Assembly: GCA_003284185.1 (NCBI GenBank)
Contig: QBWB01000003.1
Span: 1-49,851 of the forward strand
Length of the DNA: 49,851 nt
Reading direction: 5' to 3'
Origin: Prochlorococcus sp. AG-315-C08
GTDB lineage: Bacteria > Cyanobacteriota > Cyanobacteriia > PCC-6307 > Cyanobiaceae
Part shown: piece by piece, positions 40,611 to 49,851 of the stretch
Position numbering within the stretch: position 1 is the stretch's first letter
How the letters are laid out: every line of letters starts with the position of its first letter
Program-made: the position numbers and the translations under genes
Notes under the pieces: model-generated
Told to the model about the DNA's origin: nothing
Seen by the model: the letters and a program-made list of their open reading frames with translations, nothing else
The model's database searches: none

Positions 40611-42170
40611 ATGGTTATTAAAAGTTATTTGAGATCACAAAATATTCGGTTTTTTCTCTGTAGTCTTGTTCTTTTTTATGGGTTTCAACATTCAAACCAT
40701 TCTGCTGCCTCACTTGCTTTAGGAAATAAACGGTTCCCAACACATCAAATTCTTCCGAAAACAGTTTCAATTAGCAATGATAAAAAAGTATTATTAGTTG
40801 GATTAGAATCATATTTAGGTAGGGAAGTTATAAATAATCATAGTTCTCCATATTTGTCTTTATCTAGTAATAAAAAAAGCTTGATTTTGGAGGATGCTAA
40901 TGGAGTTATTCATAAATCAAAAGAGATAAATATTGGTTGGAGAAGTAAAAGATTAGAGCATCCAAAAATATTTGTTCGTCAAAAAATAGGTCCTTTCGCG
41001 AGTTTTGAATCTGCTGAAAGAGTTTCAAATGATTTAAAAAATAAAAGAATAAAATCAACTATTGCGCACCCGAAAGACTGGGAGATTTGGTTGTCAGAGG
41101 AGGTGAAGATTCCAAAGTCAATAAAATCTACTTATCAAAAAATAAAAGTTGTCAAAACAGTTGTCCCGTTTTTAGATACAAAAATTGGAAAAATTTCCTT
41201 AGAAGGACCTATTAATATTCATGCTCCAGAAGGTTTGAACTGGAAAGATGGGATTTATTCAGGTCCATTTTCCATTCAATTGGATGCTTATGGAAGTTGG
41301 ACTTTGATTGAACATGTTCCTTTGGAACGTTATCTACTCGGTGTTGTACCACATGAAATCGGGTCTAATTCACCTCCTGCAGCATTGGCAGCACAGGCAG
41401 TGCTTGCGAGAACATGGGCTATAGCTAATAGTCATAGATTTGATATTGATGGTTATAACCTTTGCAGTGATACACAATGTCAGGTTTATAAAGACCCCTC
41501 TCAGGCTAGTAAAAAAATAAAAAACGCCATCTTGAAAACTACCGGGAAAATTCTTACTTGGGATCAAAAACCAATTAGTGCTGTTTATCACGCCACAAAT
41601 GGTGGAGTAATGGCTTCTTATGATGAGGCATGGGCAACTAATCCAGTACCGTATTTAAGAATGCGACTAGATGGCCCAGCGTCTTGGTCTGGTGCAGTGA
41701 AATTACCATTATCTAATGAAAATAATTTGAAATCATTTTTGTTAGACGATTCCAAGGCCTTTGGTTTTGACCACTCACTTTTTAGATGGACTAGGGTTTT
41801 TAATAGTGCTCAGTTAGCAGCTCAGTTAAGAGTGGCTAAGAAAGTTTCTGGATCGTTTTCTCTAAAAACAATCAAGGTTTTAGAAAGAGGACCAAGTGGC
41901 AGAGCGACAGTTTTGAAAATTGTTGGAAAAACTGGATCTGAATTTTTACTAAGACTTGACGATATTCGACGAGTTTTTCGTCAATTACCTAGCACTTTGT
42001 TTGTTGTTAATGAAGTTAAAGAAGGTCAATGGCGTTTTTCTGGTGGAGGATTTGGCCATGGGGTTGGAATGTCCCAGTCTGGGGCTATAGAGTTGGGAAG
42101 AAATGGTTGGACTCCTGAGCAAATTCTTTCTCATTATTATCCAAAAACAAAATATGAATTTTTGCCTTAG
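40611..42170 (+). CDS. SpoIID/LytB-domain exported protein
   Basis: About 519 residues. ATG 40611 is preferred over GTG 40602 because AAAGG lies eight bases before it. A hydrophobic signal-like segment (FFLCSLVLFYGF) is followed by an unmatched region with a SPOR-like stretch (about 115-170, PFASFESAERVSNDLKNKRI), then the SpoIID domain: RYLLGVVPHEIGSNSPPAAL, AQAVLARTWAIAN, HATNGGVMASYDEAW and GFGHGVGMSQSGAIELG. In sporulators SpoIID is a lytic transglycosylase; in cyanobacteria the domain probably acts on peptidoglycan in the periplasm during growth or division. Confidence 0.85.
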   Translation: MVIKSYLRSQNIRFFLCSLVLFYGFQHSNHSAASLALGNKRFPTHQILPKTVSISNDKKVLLVGLESYLGREVINNHSSPYLSLSSNKKSLILEDANGVIHKSKEINIGWRSKRLEHPKIFVRQKIGPFASFESAERVSNDLKNKRIKSTIAHPKDWEIWLSEEVKIPKSIKSTYQKIKVVKTVVPFLDTKIGKISLEGPINIHAPEGLNWKDGIYSGPFSIQLDAYGSWTLIEHVPLERYLLGVVPHEIGSNSPPAALAAQAVLARTWAIANSHRFDIDGYNLCSDTQCQVYKDPSQASKKIKNAILKTTGKILTWDQKPISAVYHATNGGVMASYDEAWATNPVPYLRMRLDGPASWSGAVKLPLSNENNLKSFLLDDSKAFGFDHSLFRWTRVFNSAQLAAQLRVAKKVSGSFSLKTIKVLERGPSGRATVLKIVGKTGSEFLLRLDDIRRVFRQLPSTLFVVNEVKEGQWRFSGGGFGHGVGMSQSGAIELGRNGWTPEQILSHYYPKTKYEFLP

Positions 42171-42214
42171 CGAGTAAATCACCTTAGAGTCGTTAGCTGA
42201 CCGATGTAAGCTCC

Positions 42215-43531
42215 ATGGCATTAGCCAAAATCAGAGGAGATAATCGTCGCAGAAAGTCAGCATTGTTTTTGATTTGCTGCGGTTGGGCAGGAGTATTTCC
42301 TCATTTACTTGAACCTGCAAGAAATCTTTTTCCTGCAATTACGCTTGCTTTTTTGTTAGGCGGTTATGGCTTAAGAGTGGTTTTACGAGACCGAAGAGAG
42401 AACTATCAATTAAAAAATGATGAAATATTCACTGATAAAGAATACTTTGAAAAATTACCGACAGTGGATGTTTTGGTGGCCGCTCGTGATGAAGAAAATG
42501 TAATTGAGGGATTAGTTAGTAGGTTATTATCTATTGAATATCCAGAACAGAAAATCTCTATTTGGATTATTGATGATGGTAGTCAGGATCGTACTCCTAT
42601 TTTATTAAACAAATTAAGCAAGAAATTCCCAAGTATTCATATTCATAGTCGTAAAAGATTTAGTGGAGGTGGTAAATCAGGGGCACTCAATTCAGTTTTA
42701 AAAGTAATTAATGGAGAATGGTTATTTATTCTTGATGCTGATGCTCAATTACAAAAGGATATTTTGCTTAGAGGTATTACTCTTGCTTTAAAAGGGGGAT
42801 GGTCTGCTATTCAGCTAAGAAAAGCTGTTGTTAATTGCAAGCAGAATAAACTTGCATCGTTTCAAGCAATGGAGATGGCAATGGATGCAGTTATTCAGAG
42901 AGGTAGATTGGCTAGTGGCGGTGTTGCTGAATTGCGAGGAAATGGTCAGCTAATCAACAGAAAAATACTTGATTCATGTGGGGGATTTAATGAACAAACA
43001 ATCACTGATGATTTAGATTTAAGCTTTCGCTTTTTATTAACTAGAGCATCAATTGGAATAATGTGGGATCCTCCAGTTCAAGAAGAGGCAGTGGGATCTA
43101 TTTCAGCACTTTTCAGGCAGAGACAAAGGTGGGCTGAGGGTGGACTTCAAAGATTTTTTGATTATTGGCCATTGCTAACATCGAAAGGCTTAAATAATAT
43201 AAATAGACTGGATTTAGCTTGCTTCTTCTTATTGCAATATGCATTACCAATTGTATCTTTTATAGATGTTATTCTATCCGTTGTGATTGGTCAAATTCCT
43301 TTGTATTGGCCTCTTTCTATCTCTGCATTTAGTGTATCTGGTTTAGCTTATTGGAAAGGATGTAATAGGAAAAGTGAAGGTCCTGAATTGCCAGCAGGTA
43401 ATATCATTAATATATTAGGCGCATTAATTTATCTTAGCCATTGGTTTATTGTTATACCTTATGTAGCTTTTAAAATGTCAATATACCCTAAAAAATTAGT
43501 TTGGGTAAAAACTAATCATATAGGAGTTTAA
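42215..43531 (+). CDS. Membrane glycosyltransferase family 2
   Basis: 438 residues. Hydrophobic helices lie near the N-terminus and three or more at the C-terminus, with a cytosolic GT-A domain between them. The processive GT2 motifs are present: IIDDGSQDRT near 119, LDADA near 174, TDDLDLSFR near 260 and the QxxRW-type RQRQRWAEGG near 290. This places it with cellulose/hyaluronan-synthase-like or N-acetylglucosaminyl transferases making a cell-surface glycan or glycolipid; the product is unknown. It starts 45 bases after the SpoIID-domain gene and may be co-transcribed. Confidence 0.85.
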   Translation: MALAKIRGDNRRRKSALFLICCGWAGVFPHLLEPARNLFPAITLAFLLGGYGLRVVLRDRRENYQLKNDEIFTDKEYFEKLPTVDVLVAARDEENVIEGLVSRLLSIEYPEQKISIWIIDDGSQDRTPILLNKLSKKFPSIHIHSRKRFSGGGKSGALNSVLKVINGEWLFILDADAQLQKDILLRGITLALKGGWSAIQLRKAVVNCKQNKLASFQAMEMAMDAVIQRGRLASGGVAELRGNGQLINRKILDSCGGFNEQTITDDLDLSFRFLLTRASIGIMWDPPVQEEAVGSISALFRQRQRWAEGGLQRFFDYWPLLTSKGLNNINRLDLACFFLLQYALPIVSFIDVILSVVIGQIPLYWPLSISAFSVSGLAYWKGCNRKSEGPELPAGNIINILGALIYLSHWFIVIPYVAFKMSIYPKKLVWVKTNHIGV

Positions 43532-43546
43532 TTTATAGATATAGTT

Positions 43547-45277
43547 TCATTCAAGATTTACAACCTCTCCATTGAAGAAATCTGCGAGTTGTTTTGCTTG
43601 TTTATCAATTGATTTTCCATTAATATCTTGAGAATTAGTATTTAAATCTTGTTTTCTATCTTTTGATACTTTCTGTGTTGACTTTTCTATATCTTTTTCC
43701 TTCTGTATATTTTGATTTGCTTGAAGATTATTTTTGAGTTTACTTTCTTCTGCTATTATTTTTTCTTTTGGGCTATATACTTCTTCTAATTGTTTAATTA
43801 AAATAATTTTTTTTGGAGATCCTAATGCTTTTTTAAAGGCTTCTTCTATTAAATTTTTACGACTTGCGATCATATTTATCCATTTTTCTGAGATAGTTAT
43901 TTCTGCTGAATCATGATTTAAACTTGCCAGTTTTGCTTGCTGAGAAAGAAGCATCTTTGTTGATGGAAGTTCTAACATTGCTAAAACCTTGTTCCAAGCC
44001 TCATCTAGATTAATATTTTTGGACGTCTGATTTTCTTTTTCTATTGTTTCATCTATTAAGACTTCTTTTGTTAAGGAAGAAGTCTTTTCTTCAGGTTGAT
44101 TCTGAATACTTTTATCATGAGAATATGCAGTATTTCTTTTGTTAATTATAAATTTATCGATATTTTTTTGAGGCTCACTATTTTGTTCCGAGAGTAAACC
44201 TAATAGGAGAATTTCTAGCCATAATCTAGGTTGGATACTATTTCTAATTTGGCTTTCTGAACCCTTTAATTTTGACTGTAAACTGAGAATATGTTCAAGT
44301 TTTATTTCGTTCGCAAGGCTTAGTATACTTTGATTATGCTCTTGAGAAATATTACATAAATCACTTGGTTTATCTGATATTTTGGTAATAACTAAATCTC
44401 TTAAGATTGATGCTATTCCTTGCAGTATAGCGATTGGTTCTTTCCCTATTTCAAGTAGTTCTCGACAAGTATTTAAAATAAGTTTTGGATCTTTATGTGT
44501 AAGTGCTGTCGCTAATCTTATTAGCTCTTCTTCTGGGACGGCACCTATTAAATTGAAAATTGTTGATGTTTTTATTGGTGATGGAAGTAAACTAAGTTGA
44601 TCAAGCATGCTTTCGGCATCTCTTAATCCTCCTTGAGAGCGTTTAGCAATTAATAATAAAGCTTCTTCGTCAATTAGTATTCCTTCTTTAGTGGCAATAT
44701 TTGCTAGATGCTTCTTTAAATCATTGAGAGCAATTCTACGAAAATCAAAGCGCATACATCTGCTTAGGATTGTTGGTAGAACTCTTTGTGGATCTGTCGT
44801 TGCAAGAATGAAAACGACCCTAGGAGGTGGCTCTTCTAACGTCTTTAGAAGAGCATTGAATGCTGCTGTTGAGAGCATATGACATTCATCAATTACATAG
44901 ACTTTCCATCTGGCTTGCACAGGAGCAAATCTAGATCTTTCAATTAATTCACGTATATTTTCAACTCCTGTATTGGACGCCGCATCAATTTCAATAATAT
45001 CTAAGGCATTACCTGCGCTTATTGCTTTGCAAAGTTCACACTTGTTGCAGGGTTCTGTTGTGGCATTTTGATAGTTCAAACAATTGAGTGATTTCGCGAA
45101 AATCCTTGCACTAGATGTTTTACCAGTACCTCTTGGTCCAGAAAAAATATATGCGGGAGCAATCCTGTTACTTATTAATGCCTGTTTTAATGTCGTGGCA
45201 ATGGGTTCTTGGCCAATTAGCTCGTCAAATCTTTTAGGTCGATATTTGTGATGTAATGGTTGATAAGCTTTTATCAT
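43547..45277 (-). CDS. dnaX: DNA polymerase III subunit gamma/tau
   Basis: 576 residues. The AAA+ clamp-loader module begins YRPKRFDELIGQEPIATTLK with Walker A GPRGTGKTS (47-54), a four-cysteine zinc site (CLNYQNATTEPCNKCELC), Walker B VIDECHML and sensor 1 LATTDPQR. The C-terminal 200 residues are low-complexity, Lys/Asn/Gln-rich and poorly conserved, as in tau tails. It loads the sliding clamp and bridges polymerase and helicase; DnaB is also encoded in this window. No intein is visible. Confidence 0.94.
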   Translation of the reverse strand: MIKAYQPLHHKYRPKRFDELIGQEPIATTLKQALISNRIAPAYIFSGPRGTGKTSSARIFAKSLNCLNYQNATTEPCNKCELCKAISAGNALDIIEIDAASNTGVENIRELIERSRFAPVQARWKVYVIDECHMLSTAAFNALLKTLEEPPPRVVFILATTDPQRVLPTILSRCMRFDFRRIALNDLKKHLANIATKEGILIDEEALLLIAKRSQGGLRDAESMLDQLSLLPSPIKTSTIFNLIGAVPEEELIRLATALTHKDPKLILNTCRELLEIGKEPIAILQGIASILRDLVITKISDKPSDLCNISQEHNQSILSLANEIKLEHILSLQSKLKGSESQIRNSIQPRLWLEILLLGLLSEQNSEPQKNIDKFIINKRNTAYSHDKSIQNQPEEKTSSLTKEVLIDETIEKENQTSKNINLDEAWNKVLAMLELPSTKMLLSQQAKLASLNHDSAEITISEKWINMIASRKNLIEEAFKKALGSPKKIILIKQLEEVYSPKEKIIAEESKLKNNLQANQNIQKEKDIEKSTQKVSKDRKQDLNTNSQDINGKSIDKQAKQLADFFNGEVVNLE

Positions 45278-45466
45278 TATTAGAAAGTTGGAGCTCGAGG
45301 AACTTTAATTATCTTTTTTTGATTATAATAATATTGAAAAGTCTAAAGGAGACAACTTTCAATTATACTTATTACTAATTTTTATTTTTTGATAAAAATC
45401 TAGTTTTGCTTTATAAGATCTAATTCATTTAATTTTGCCAATTCTTTAATACTAATTATTATTTAT

Positions 45467-46825
45467 TTAGGCAGACTCTTTCACAATTCTATTTTTACTT
45501 GCTTGAAGTGGGACAATTTTACCACCTGTTATTTCATCTACCATTTCTTTGGTTACTTTAAAATCTTTGATATTTGATTGAGAAGGAAGATCATACATTA
45601 GATCTAGCATGATTTCTTCAATAATTCCTCTAAGAGCTCTGGCTCCAGTTTTTCTTCGATAAGCTTCTTGAGCTATTGCTTGAATAGCATCTTCATCAAA
45701 TGATAGTTCTACATTATCCATACTTAATAGAGTTCTAAATTGTTTAACGAGAGCATCTCTTGGCTCTGTGAGAATAGATTCAAGGGCCTTAGCATTTAAT
45801 GGTTCTAGAATTGCACTAACTGGCATTCTTCCAATGAATTCGGGAATGAGACCGTATTTCACAAGATCGTCTGGCTCTAAGTTTTGAATTAAATGTGTTC
45901 CATTTACTTCACGCATTGATTTATTTCTAGTTCTGTTGTCGTTTGGAATAAATCCAATTGAATTTTTACCAAGTCTTTTTTGGACTAAATCATCTAACCC
46001 TACAAATGCACCGCCGCAAATGAACAGTATTTGACTTGTGTCAATTTGAATAGCATCTTGATAGGGATGCTTTCTCCCCCCTTGAGGAGGGACATTTGCT
46101 ACAGTTCCTTCTAGCATTTTTAATAGCGCTTGTTGAACTCCTTCTCCTGAAACATCTCTGGTAATGGATGGGTTTTCACTTTTACGAGCAATTTTGTCAA
46201 TTTCGTCAATATAAATAATTCCTCTTTGAGCGAGGTCAACATCCATATCTGCTTTTTGAAGAAGTCGTAAAAGAATATTTTCTACATCCTCTCCGACATA
46301 TCCTGCTTCTGTAAGTGTTGTTGCATCAGCTACTGCAAATGGAACATCAAGCATCTCCGCCAAGGTTTGAGCTAATAATGTTTTTCCGCAACCTGTGGGA
46401 CCAATTAAAAGAATATTAGATTTTTGTAATTTGGTTGCTGTCAAATCTGTTTCTCCAGAACCATCTCCTTTCCAAGCAAGTCTCTTATAGTGGTTATAGA
46501 CAGCTACAGAGAGAATTTTCTTGGCTGGTTCTTGACCGACAACTTGTTCATCAAGAAATTTTTTAATTTCAATAGGTTTTGGAATTGATGCAAGAGTAGG
46601 AGCGGGCTTACTTTGTGTCGAAGAGGTTGAAGTTGCTTTGCGTTTTTGCTCATTGCTACTGCGATGAGGACTTTGAGTATCAATCAGTTCCTCATCTAGA
46701 ATTTCATTGCATAAATCAATACATTCGTCACATATATAGACTCCTGGACCAGCGATTAGTTTTCTCACTTGATCTTGGGCTTTCCCACAAAAGGAGCATT
46801 TCAGATGGGCCTCAAACTTTGCCAT
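45467..46825 (-). CDS. clpX: ATP-dependent Clp protease ATP-binding subunit ClpX
   Basis: 452 residues. The N-terminal zinc-binding domain has C10, C13, C32 and C35. The AAA+ module has Walker [16 protein letters not shown], Walker [14 protein letters not shown] and the C-terminal [17 protein letters not shown]. The IGF loop that docks on ClpP is seen as NSIGFIPN near 300. It unfolds substrates for ClpP2. It sits 103 bases downstream of clpP. A 189-base AT-rich gap with nothing recognisable separates it from dnaX. Confidence 0.97.
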   Translation of the reverse strand: MAKFEAHLKCSFCGKAQDQVRKLIAGPGVYICDECIDLCNEILDEELIDTQSPHRSSNEQKRKATSTSSTQSKPAPTLASIPKPIEIKKFLDEQVVGQEPAKKILSVAVYNHYKRLAWKGDGSGETDLTATKLQKSNILLIGPTGCGKTLLAQTLAEMLDVPFAVADATTLTEAGYVGEDVENILLRLLQKADMDVDLAQRGIIYIDEIDKIARKSENPSITRDVSGEGVQQALLKMLEGTVANVPPQGGRKHPYQDAIQIDTSQILFICGGAFVGLDDLVQKRLGKNSIGFIPNDNRTRNKSMREVNGTHLIQNLEPDDLVKYGLIPEFIGRMPVSAILEPLNAKALESILTEPRDALVKQFRTLLSMDNVELSFDEDAIQAIAQEAYRRKTGARALRGIIEEIMLDLMYDLPSQSNIKDFKVTKEMVDEITGGKIVPLQASKNRIVKESA

Positions 46826-46928
46826 CGAGCTCTTTCACAAATAAAGGTTTATGAGACCGATTAATTGTATGCAGTCTTAATTAATAGGTTCGTTGAAGAT
46901 CACTGAACTGTCAGCTTTCCTTAACGAT

Positions 46929-47585
46929 TCATATTGAGTTGAGACTGGAAACAACTTTGTCGATCAGGCCATATTCAACCGCTTCTTTCGGAGAAAGGAA
47001 GTGGTCTCTATCAGTGTCTTCAGAAATTTTCTCAATATTTTGACCAGTATGTTCAGCTAATAGAATATTTAGGGTCTCTTTTAGATAAAGAATTTCTTTG
47101 GCTTGGATTTCAATTTCAACAGCTTGACCTTGGGCCCCACCTAGAGGTTGGTGGATCATGATCCTTGAATTAGGTAAGGCAAGTCGTTTACCTTTACTCC
47201 CGCCTGATAATAAAAAAGCCCCCATACTCGCAGCTAGTCCATAGCAGATTGTTATGACATCAGGACTGACTTGCTGCATGGTGTCATAGATAGCTAGTCC
47301 TGCCGTAACTGAACCTCCAGGTGAGTTGATATATAGTTGAATATCTTTTTCTGGATCATCAGCTTCTAAAAAAAGCATCTGAGCTACAAGAGCATCTGCA
47401 ACTTGATCATTAACATCGGTTCCAAGAAAAATAATTCTTTCTCTAAGCAAACGTGAATAGATATCAAATGCACGATCTCCTTGACCTGATTGTTCAATAA
47501 CAGTTGGCAAGACACCAGGTCCTGAAAATAAACCTGGTTCGTTCCAATGACTATGTATGGGATGATTTGTTCTTGCTTCAATCAC
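46929..47585 (-). CDS. clpP: ATP-dependent Clp protease proteolytic subunit (ClpP2-type)
   Basis: About 218 residues from GTG 47585; a TTG at 47591 is also possible and there is no ATG. The catalytic serine is in [11 protein letters not shown] (about 120) and the histidine in [10 protein letters not shown] (about 145). The mature part begins around [19 protein letters not shown]. Cyanobacteria have several ClpP/ClpR subunits; the one next to clpX is ClpP2 by synteny, so that paralogue name is inferred. It lies between tig and clpX, the classic tig-clpP-clpX order. Confidence 0.94.
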   Translation of the reverse strand: MIEARTNHPIHSHWNEPGLFSGPGVLPTVIEQSGQGDRAFDIYSRLLRERIIFLGTDVNDQVADALVAQMLFLEADDPEKDIQLYINSPGGSVTAGLAIYDTMQQVSPDVITICYGLAASMGAFLLSGGSKGKRLALPNSRIMIHQPLGGAQGQAVEIEIQAKEILYLKETLNILLAEHTGQNIEKISEDTDRDHFLSPKEAVEYGLIDKVVSSLNSI

Positions 47586-47630
47586 ACGCAAAAATTCAGT
47601 TCGTTAACCTCTTTAATCTATGAGGATAAT

Positions 47631-49070
47631 CTAGGATTTGGGCGATTTTGAACTTTTCGTTTCTTTCTCATCCTTATTGATCTTATTTGTTGAGCTGTTC
47701 GCACTGCTTTTGGTACCTTTCTTTTTTTTATCTTCTACTTTAGGTTTAGCTGTCTGTTCTTTAACAATATTATTTTCTTCAAGCCAAATAAATAATTTTT
47801 CTTGTAATAAATCATCTGAAATAGCTTGTCTCAGCTGATCAGGGGAAATATTTTTTTCTTTTGAAAGTTTTAGTTCAGCTTGTACTTCTTTGAATTTGGA
47901 TTGTATTTCGTCTGCTGAGACTTCAATTTTTTCTGATGTCGCTAGTGCACTTAAAGCTAGTTTTTGTCGAACTTTTTTTTCTGCGTCTTCTCTAGAGGAT
48001 TCCATTAGTGATTTAACAATCTCTGGCGTCATCATTGTTTTGATATCAATTCCTTGCTGAGCAAAATTTTGTGCTGTTTGTTCAACGATTACTCTAACTT
48101 CTTGATCTATAAGGCTTTTTGGTAACTCTACTTCAAGTTCTTTTACCAGAGCATCAAGTAAGGAATCTTGGCGATTTTTAATTTGTCGATTATTTAAATC
48201 CTCTTTTAACCTTTTTTCAAGATCAGAACGAAGTTCAGCCAAAGTATCTTTATCACTGGCTTGTTTTGCAAAATCATCATTCAGTTCTGGTAATTCTTTA
48301 GCTTTTATGTCTTGAAGAGATATTTGAAATTCTGCTTTTCTTCCACAGGCTTCTTTTTGTTGATAATCATCAGGAAATTGACATTTTAAAAGCTTTGTAT
48401 CGTTTATTTCCATGCCTATAACTCCTTCAATAAATCCAGGAATCATTCTGCCTTTTTCAAGTTCAATCTCCATAGAATCTGCGCTTCCGCCTTCAATCGC
48501 ACTACCATCATCTGCAAAAATTCCTTTAAAACTAACTAAAGCAATATCGCCTTTTTTAGCGGGTCGATCATTGACCGGAACTTTTGTGGCGAGTTGATTT
48601 CGTGATTGCTCAATTAGCTCATCAACTTTTTTGGGGTCAAAGTTAATACTTTCTACTTCTGCTGTCAGGCCTGAAGTCTTTTTCAATATTGGATGTGGAG
48701 CAATATCAGTTTCTAGAGTTAATTTGAGGATTTTTTCCGGATTGAAATTTTCTAGCAAAGAATCAAAATCTTCTGTAAGTTCTGGCTCAGATAATGGTTC
48801 TATCCCTTCCTGATCTAAGGATTCTTTCCACACAGCTTGTAAAAGTGTTTCAAGAGCAGAAGCTTTTATTCTTCCTACACCAAGTTGTTGAAGAACTACT
48901 GCTTTAGGTACTTTCCCTTTTCTAAAGCCAGGAATTGAGATAGACTTGCTCAATTTATTTAAAGCTTCTGCGTAACTGTTTTTGCATCTATCGGCAGGAA
49001 CTTCTATCTCCACAGCAATTCTGCTTTTTGGGGCAGGATTCGTTGTTACTTGTAATTTTGAAACACTCAT
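47631..49070 (-). CDS. tig: Trigger factor (peptidyl-prolyl isomerase chaperone)
   Basis: About 479 residues from ATG 49070 (MSVSKLQVTT); an upstream TTG would add 16 unlikely residues. The ribosome-binding motif is GFRKGKVPKAVV (48 on), the FKBP-like domain includes RPAKKGDIALVSFKGIFADD, and the long C-terminal helical arms follow. The last 45 residues are an unusual Lys/Ser-rich tail, common in picocyanobacterial trigger factors but not needed for the fold. It folds nascent chains at the ribosome exit. Confidence 0.94.
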   Translation of the reverse strand: MSVSKLQVTTNPAPKSRIAVEIEVPADRCKNSYAEALNKLSKSISIPGFRKGKVPKAVVLQQLGVGRIKASALETLLQAVWKESLDQEGIEPLSEPELTEDFDSLLENFNPEKILKLTLETDIAPHPILKKTSGLTAEVESINFDPKKVDELIEQSRNQLATKVPVNDRPAKKGDIALVSFKGIFADDGSAIEGGSADSMEIELEKGRMIPGFIEGVIGMEINDTKLLKCQFPDDYQQKEACGRKAEFQISLQDIKAKELPELNDDFAKQASDKDTLAELRSDLEKRLKEDLNNRQIKNRQDSLLDALVKELEVELPKSLIDQEVRVIVEQTAQNFAQQGIDIKTMMTPEIVKSLMESSREDAEKKVRQKLALSALATSEKIEVSADEIQSKFKEVQAELKLSKEKNISPDQLRQAISDDLLQEKLFIWLEENNIVKEQTAKPKVEDKKKKGTKSSANSSTNKINKDEKETKSSKSPKS

Positions 49071-49176
49071 TGAATAGCAATTCTCAAATTTGGTTAGCTT
49101 AATAAAGCGTTGGATCACTTCAAAGGCTATTGTGGCCTAAAAAGCATCAAAAAATTTAGTATTTGTTGATTTTTCC

Positions 49177-49200
49177 AATAAGAAAGGTTTTTTTCTTATT
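49177..49200. repeat. 9-bp AT-rich inverted repeat upstream of asd
   Basis: AATAAGAAA (49177-49185) pairs with TTTCTTATT (49192-49200) across a six-base loop. It lies 28 bases before the asd start in the tig/asd divergent gap. With a single G-C pair the hairpin would be weak; an operator or terminator role is not supported by a clear T-tract. Confidence 0.35.
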
Positions 49201-49228
49201 AAATTTTTCAATTTTTCCTTAATTAAGT

Positions 49229-49851
49229 TTGGACTCGAAATTCCTTTTACCAGATAGACCCCTTACTGTTGCTGTTCTTGGATCAAGTGGGGCAGTAGGA
49301 CAAGAATTGTTAGCTTTGCTTGAAGAGAGATCTTTTCCAATTAAAAATTTAATCTTATTAGCTTCTAAACGGTCTGCAGGTCAAATTCAGATTTTTAATG
49401 GCGAGGAATTAACAGTTCAGGAGACAACGTTAGAAAGTTTTCATAGAGTAGATCTAGTTTTGGCTTCTGCGGGTAGTTCTATTTCGCGGAAATGGAAGGA
49501 AGTTATATATGCTTCTGGCGCTGTGATGATTGATAATTCAAGCGCATTTCGAATGGATGGTGATGTTCCTTTGGTTGTCCCTGAAGTTAATCCTTCTGCA
49601 GTTAAGACTCATAAAGGATTGATAGCAAATCCAAACTGCACAACGATTTTATTAGCCCTTGTCTTAGCACCTTTAGCTAATCACATACCTCTTAAAAGGG
49701 TTATTGTGTCTACTTATCAATCGGCTAGTGGTGCAGGCGCTAAGGCAATGGAGGAATTGGAAAGACTTAGCCAAGAAGTTTTAGATGGCTTGATTCCTGA
49801 AAGTAAAGTTCTTCCTTACTCACTAGCATTTAATCTTTTTCTGCATAATTC
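49229..49851 (+). CDS. asd: Aspartate-semialdehyde dehydrogenase (5' part)
   Basis: The first 207 residues are present; the gene continues past the window. An in-frame TAA at 49220-49222 forces a TTG start at 49229, giving LDSKFLLPDRPLTVAVLGSS as the N-terminus with its NADP site VAVLGSSGAVGQELL. The catalytic cysteine is at about 137 in IANPNCTTILLAL. It reduces aspartyl phosphate to the semialdehyde used for lysine, threonine and methionine and for diaminopimelate. It is divergent from tig. Confidence 0.93.
   Translation, partial: MDSKFLLPDRPLTVAVLGSSGAVGQELLALLEERSFPIKNLILLASKRSAGQIQIFNGEELTVQETTLESFHRVDLVLASAGSSISRKWKEVIYASGAVMIDNSSAFRMDGDVPLVVPEVNPSAVKTHKGLIANPNCTTILLALVLAPLANHIPLKRVIVSTYQSASGAGAKAMEELERLSQEVLDGLIPESKVLPYSLAFNLFLHN

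Noticed and set aside
43547-45277. Programmed frameshift or intein in dnaX
   Set aside because: The AAA+ module is continuous without intein blocks. A-rich runs are frequent in this AT-rich gene, so none can be singled out as a slippery site.

Overview
The window reads as a stretch of chromosome from a low-GC marine picocyanobacterium, most likely Prochlorococcus (probably a low-light-type lineage; the strain cannot be fixed from sequence alone). The base composition is AT-rich and genes are tightly packed, often with ATGA or GTGA stop/start overlaps. The gene set is cyanobacterial: sulfolipid synthesis (sqdB, sqdX), a delta-9 desaturase, a Ycf37-like TPR protein, a DUF98 chorismate lyase, an Ssl1498-type small membrane protein, a ClpP2-ClpX pair and many small conserved-looking proteins without a known function. 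I see no phage, IS element, CRISPR or defence locus.

Layout. 1-4.4 kb: 3' part of a phytol/dolichol kinase-like gene, a 5'-truncated remnant of a DAHP synthase gene (aroG) fused to the end of an MFS transporter gene, a GNAT acetyltransferase, a TrpD2-like protein and cobA. 4.4-12.7 kb (minus strand): gcvT, aspS, pyrG, queE, queC, pabB, pabC, which combines one-carbon metabolism, tRNA charging, CTP synthesis, the queuosine precursor and p-aminobenzoate. 12.9-15.9 kb: a Cys-rich small protein, mazG-speE-speB (polyamines) and tRNA-Val(UAC). 16-22.5 kb: two conserved-type hypotheticals, valS, a VTT-domain membrane protein, a previously easy-to-miss 59-residue ORF, and ligA.

22.97-23.74 kb is the only long gap. 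It holds a good hairpin, a 9-nt inverted repeat, three tiny ORFs and a run of ten C. 23.7-29.8 kb: a charged disordered protein, then desC, rplI, dnaB, mnmG and chorismate lyase on the minus strand. 29.8-35.7 kb (plus): a putative HTH protein, a PLP lyase-like protein, gcvH, gcvP and an 86-residue protein. A 16-nt perfect palindrome sits between desC and the HTH gene.

35.7-40.5 kb (minus): rpmI, rplT, ycf37-like, thiG, a 55-residue Ssl1498-like gene, sqdB and sqdX. 40.6-43.5 kb (plus): a SpoIID/LytB-domain exported protein and a membrane glycosyltransferase. 43.5-49.07 kb (minus): tig, clpP2, clpX, dnaX, forming a protein-folding/proteolysis and replication block. The window ends inside asd.

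Most of this is ordinary core genome. The items most worth a second look are the aroG remnant/MFS junction near 680, the palindromic operator candidate at 29826-29841, and the 23 kb gap with possible structured RNA and small proteins.
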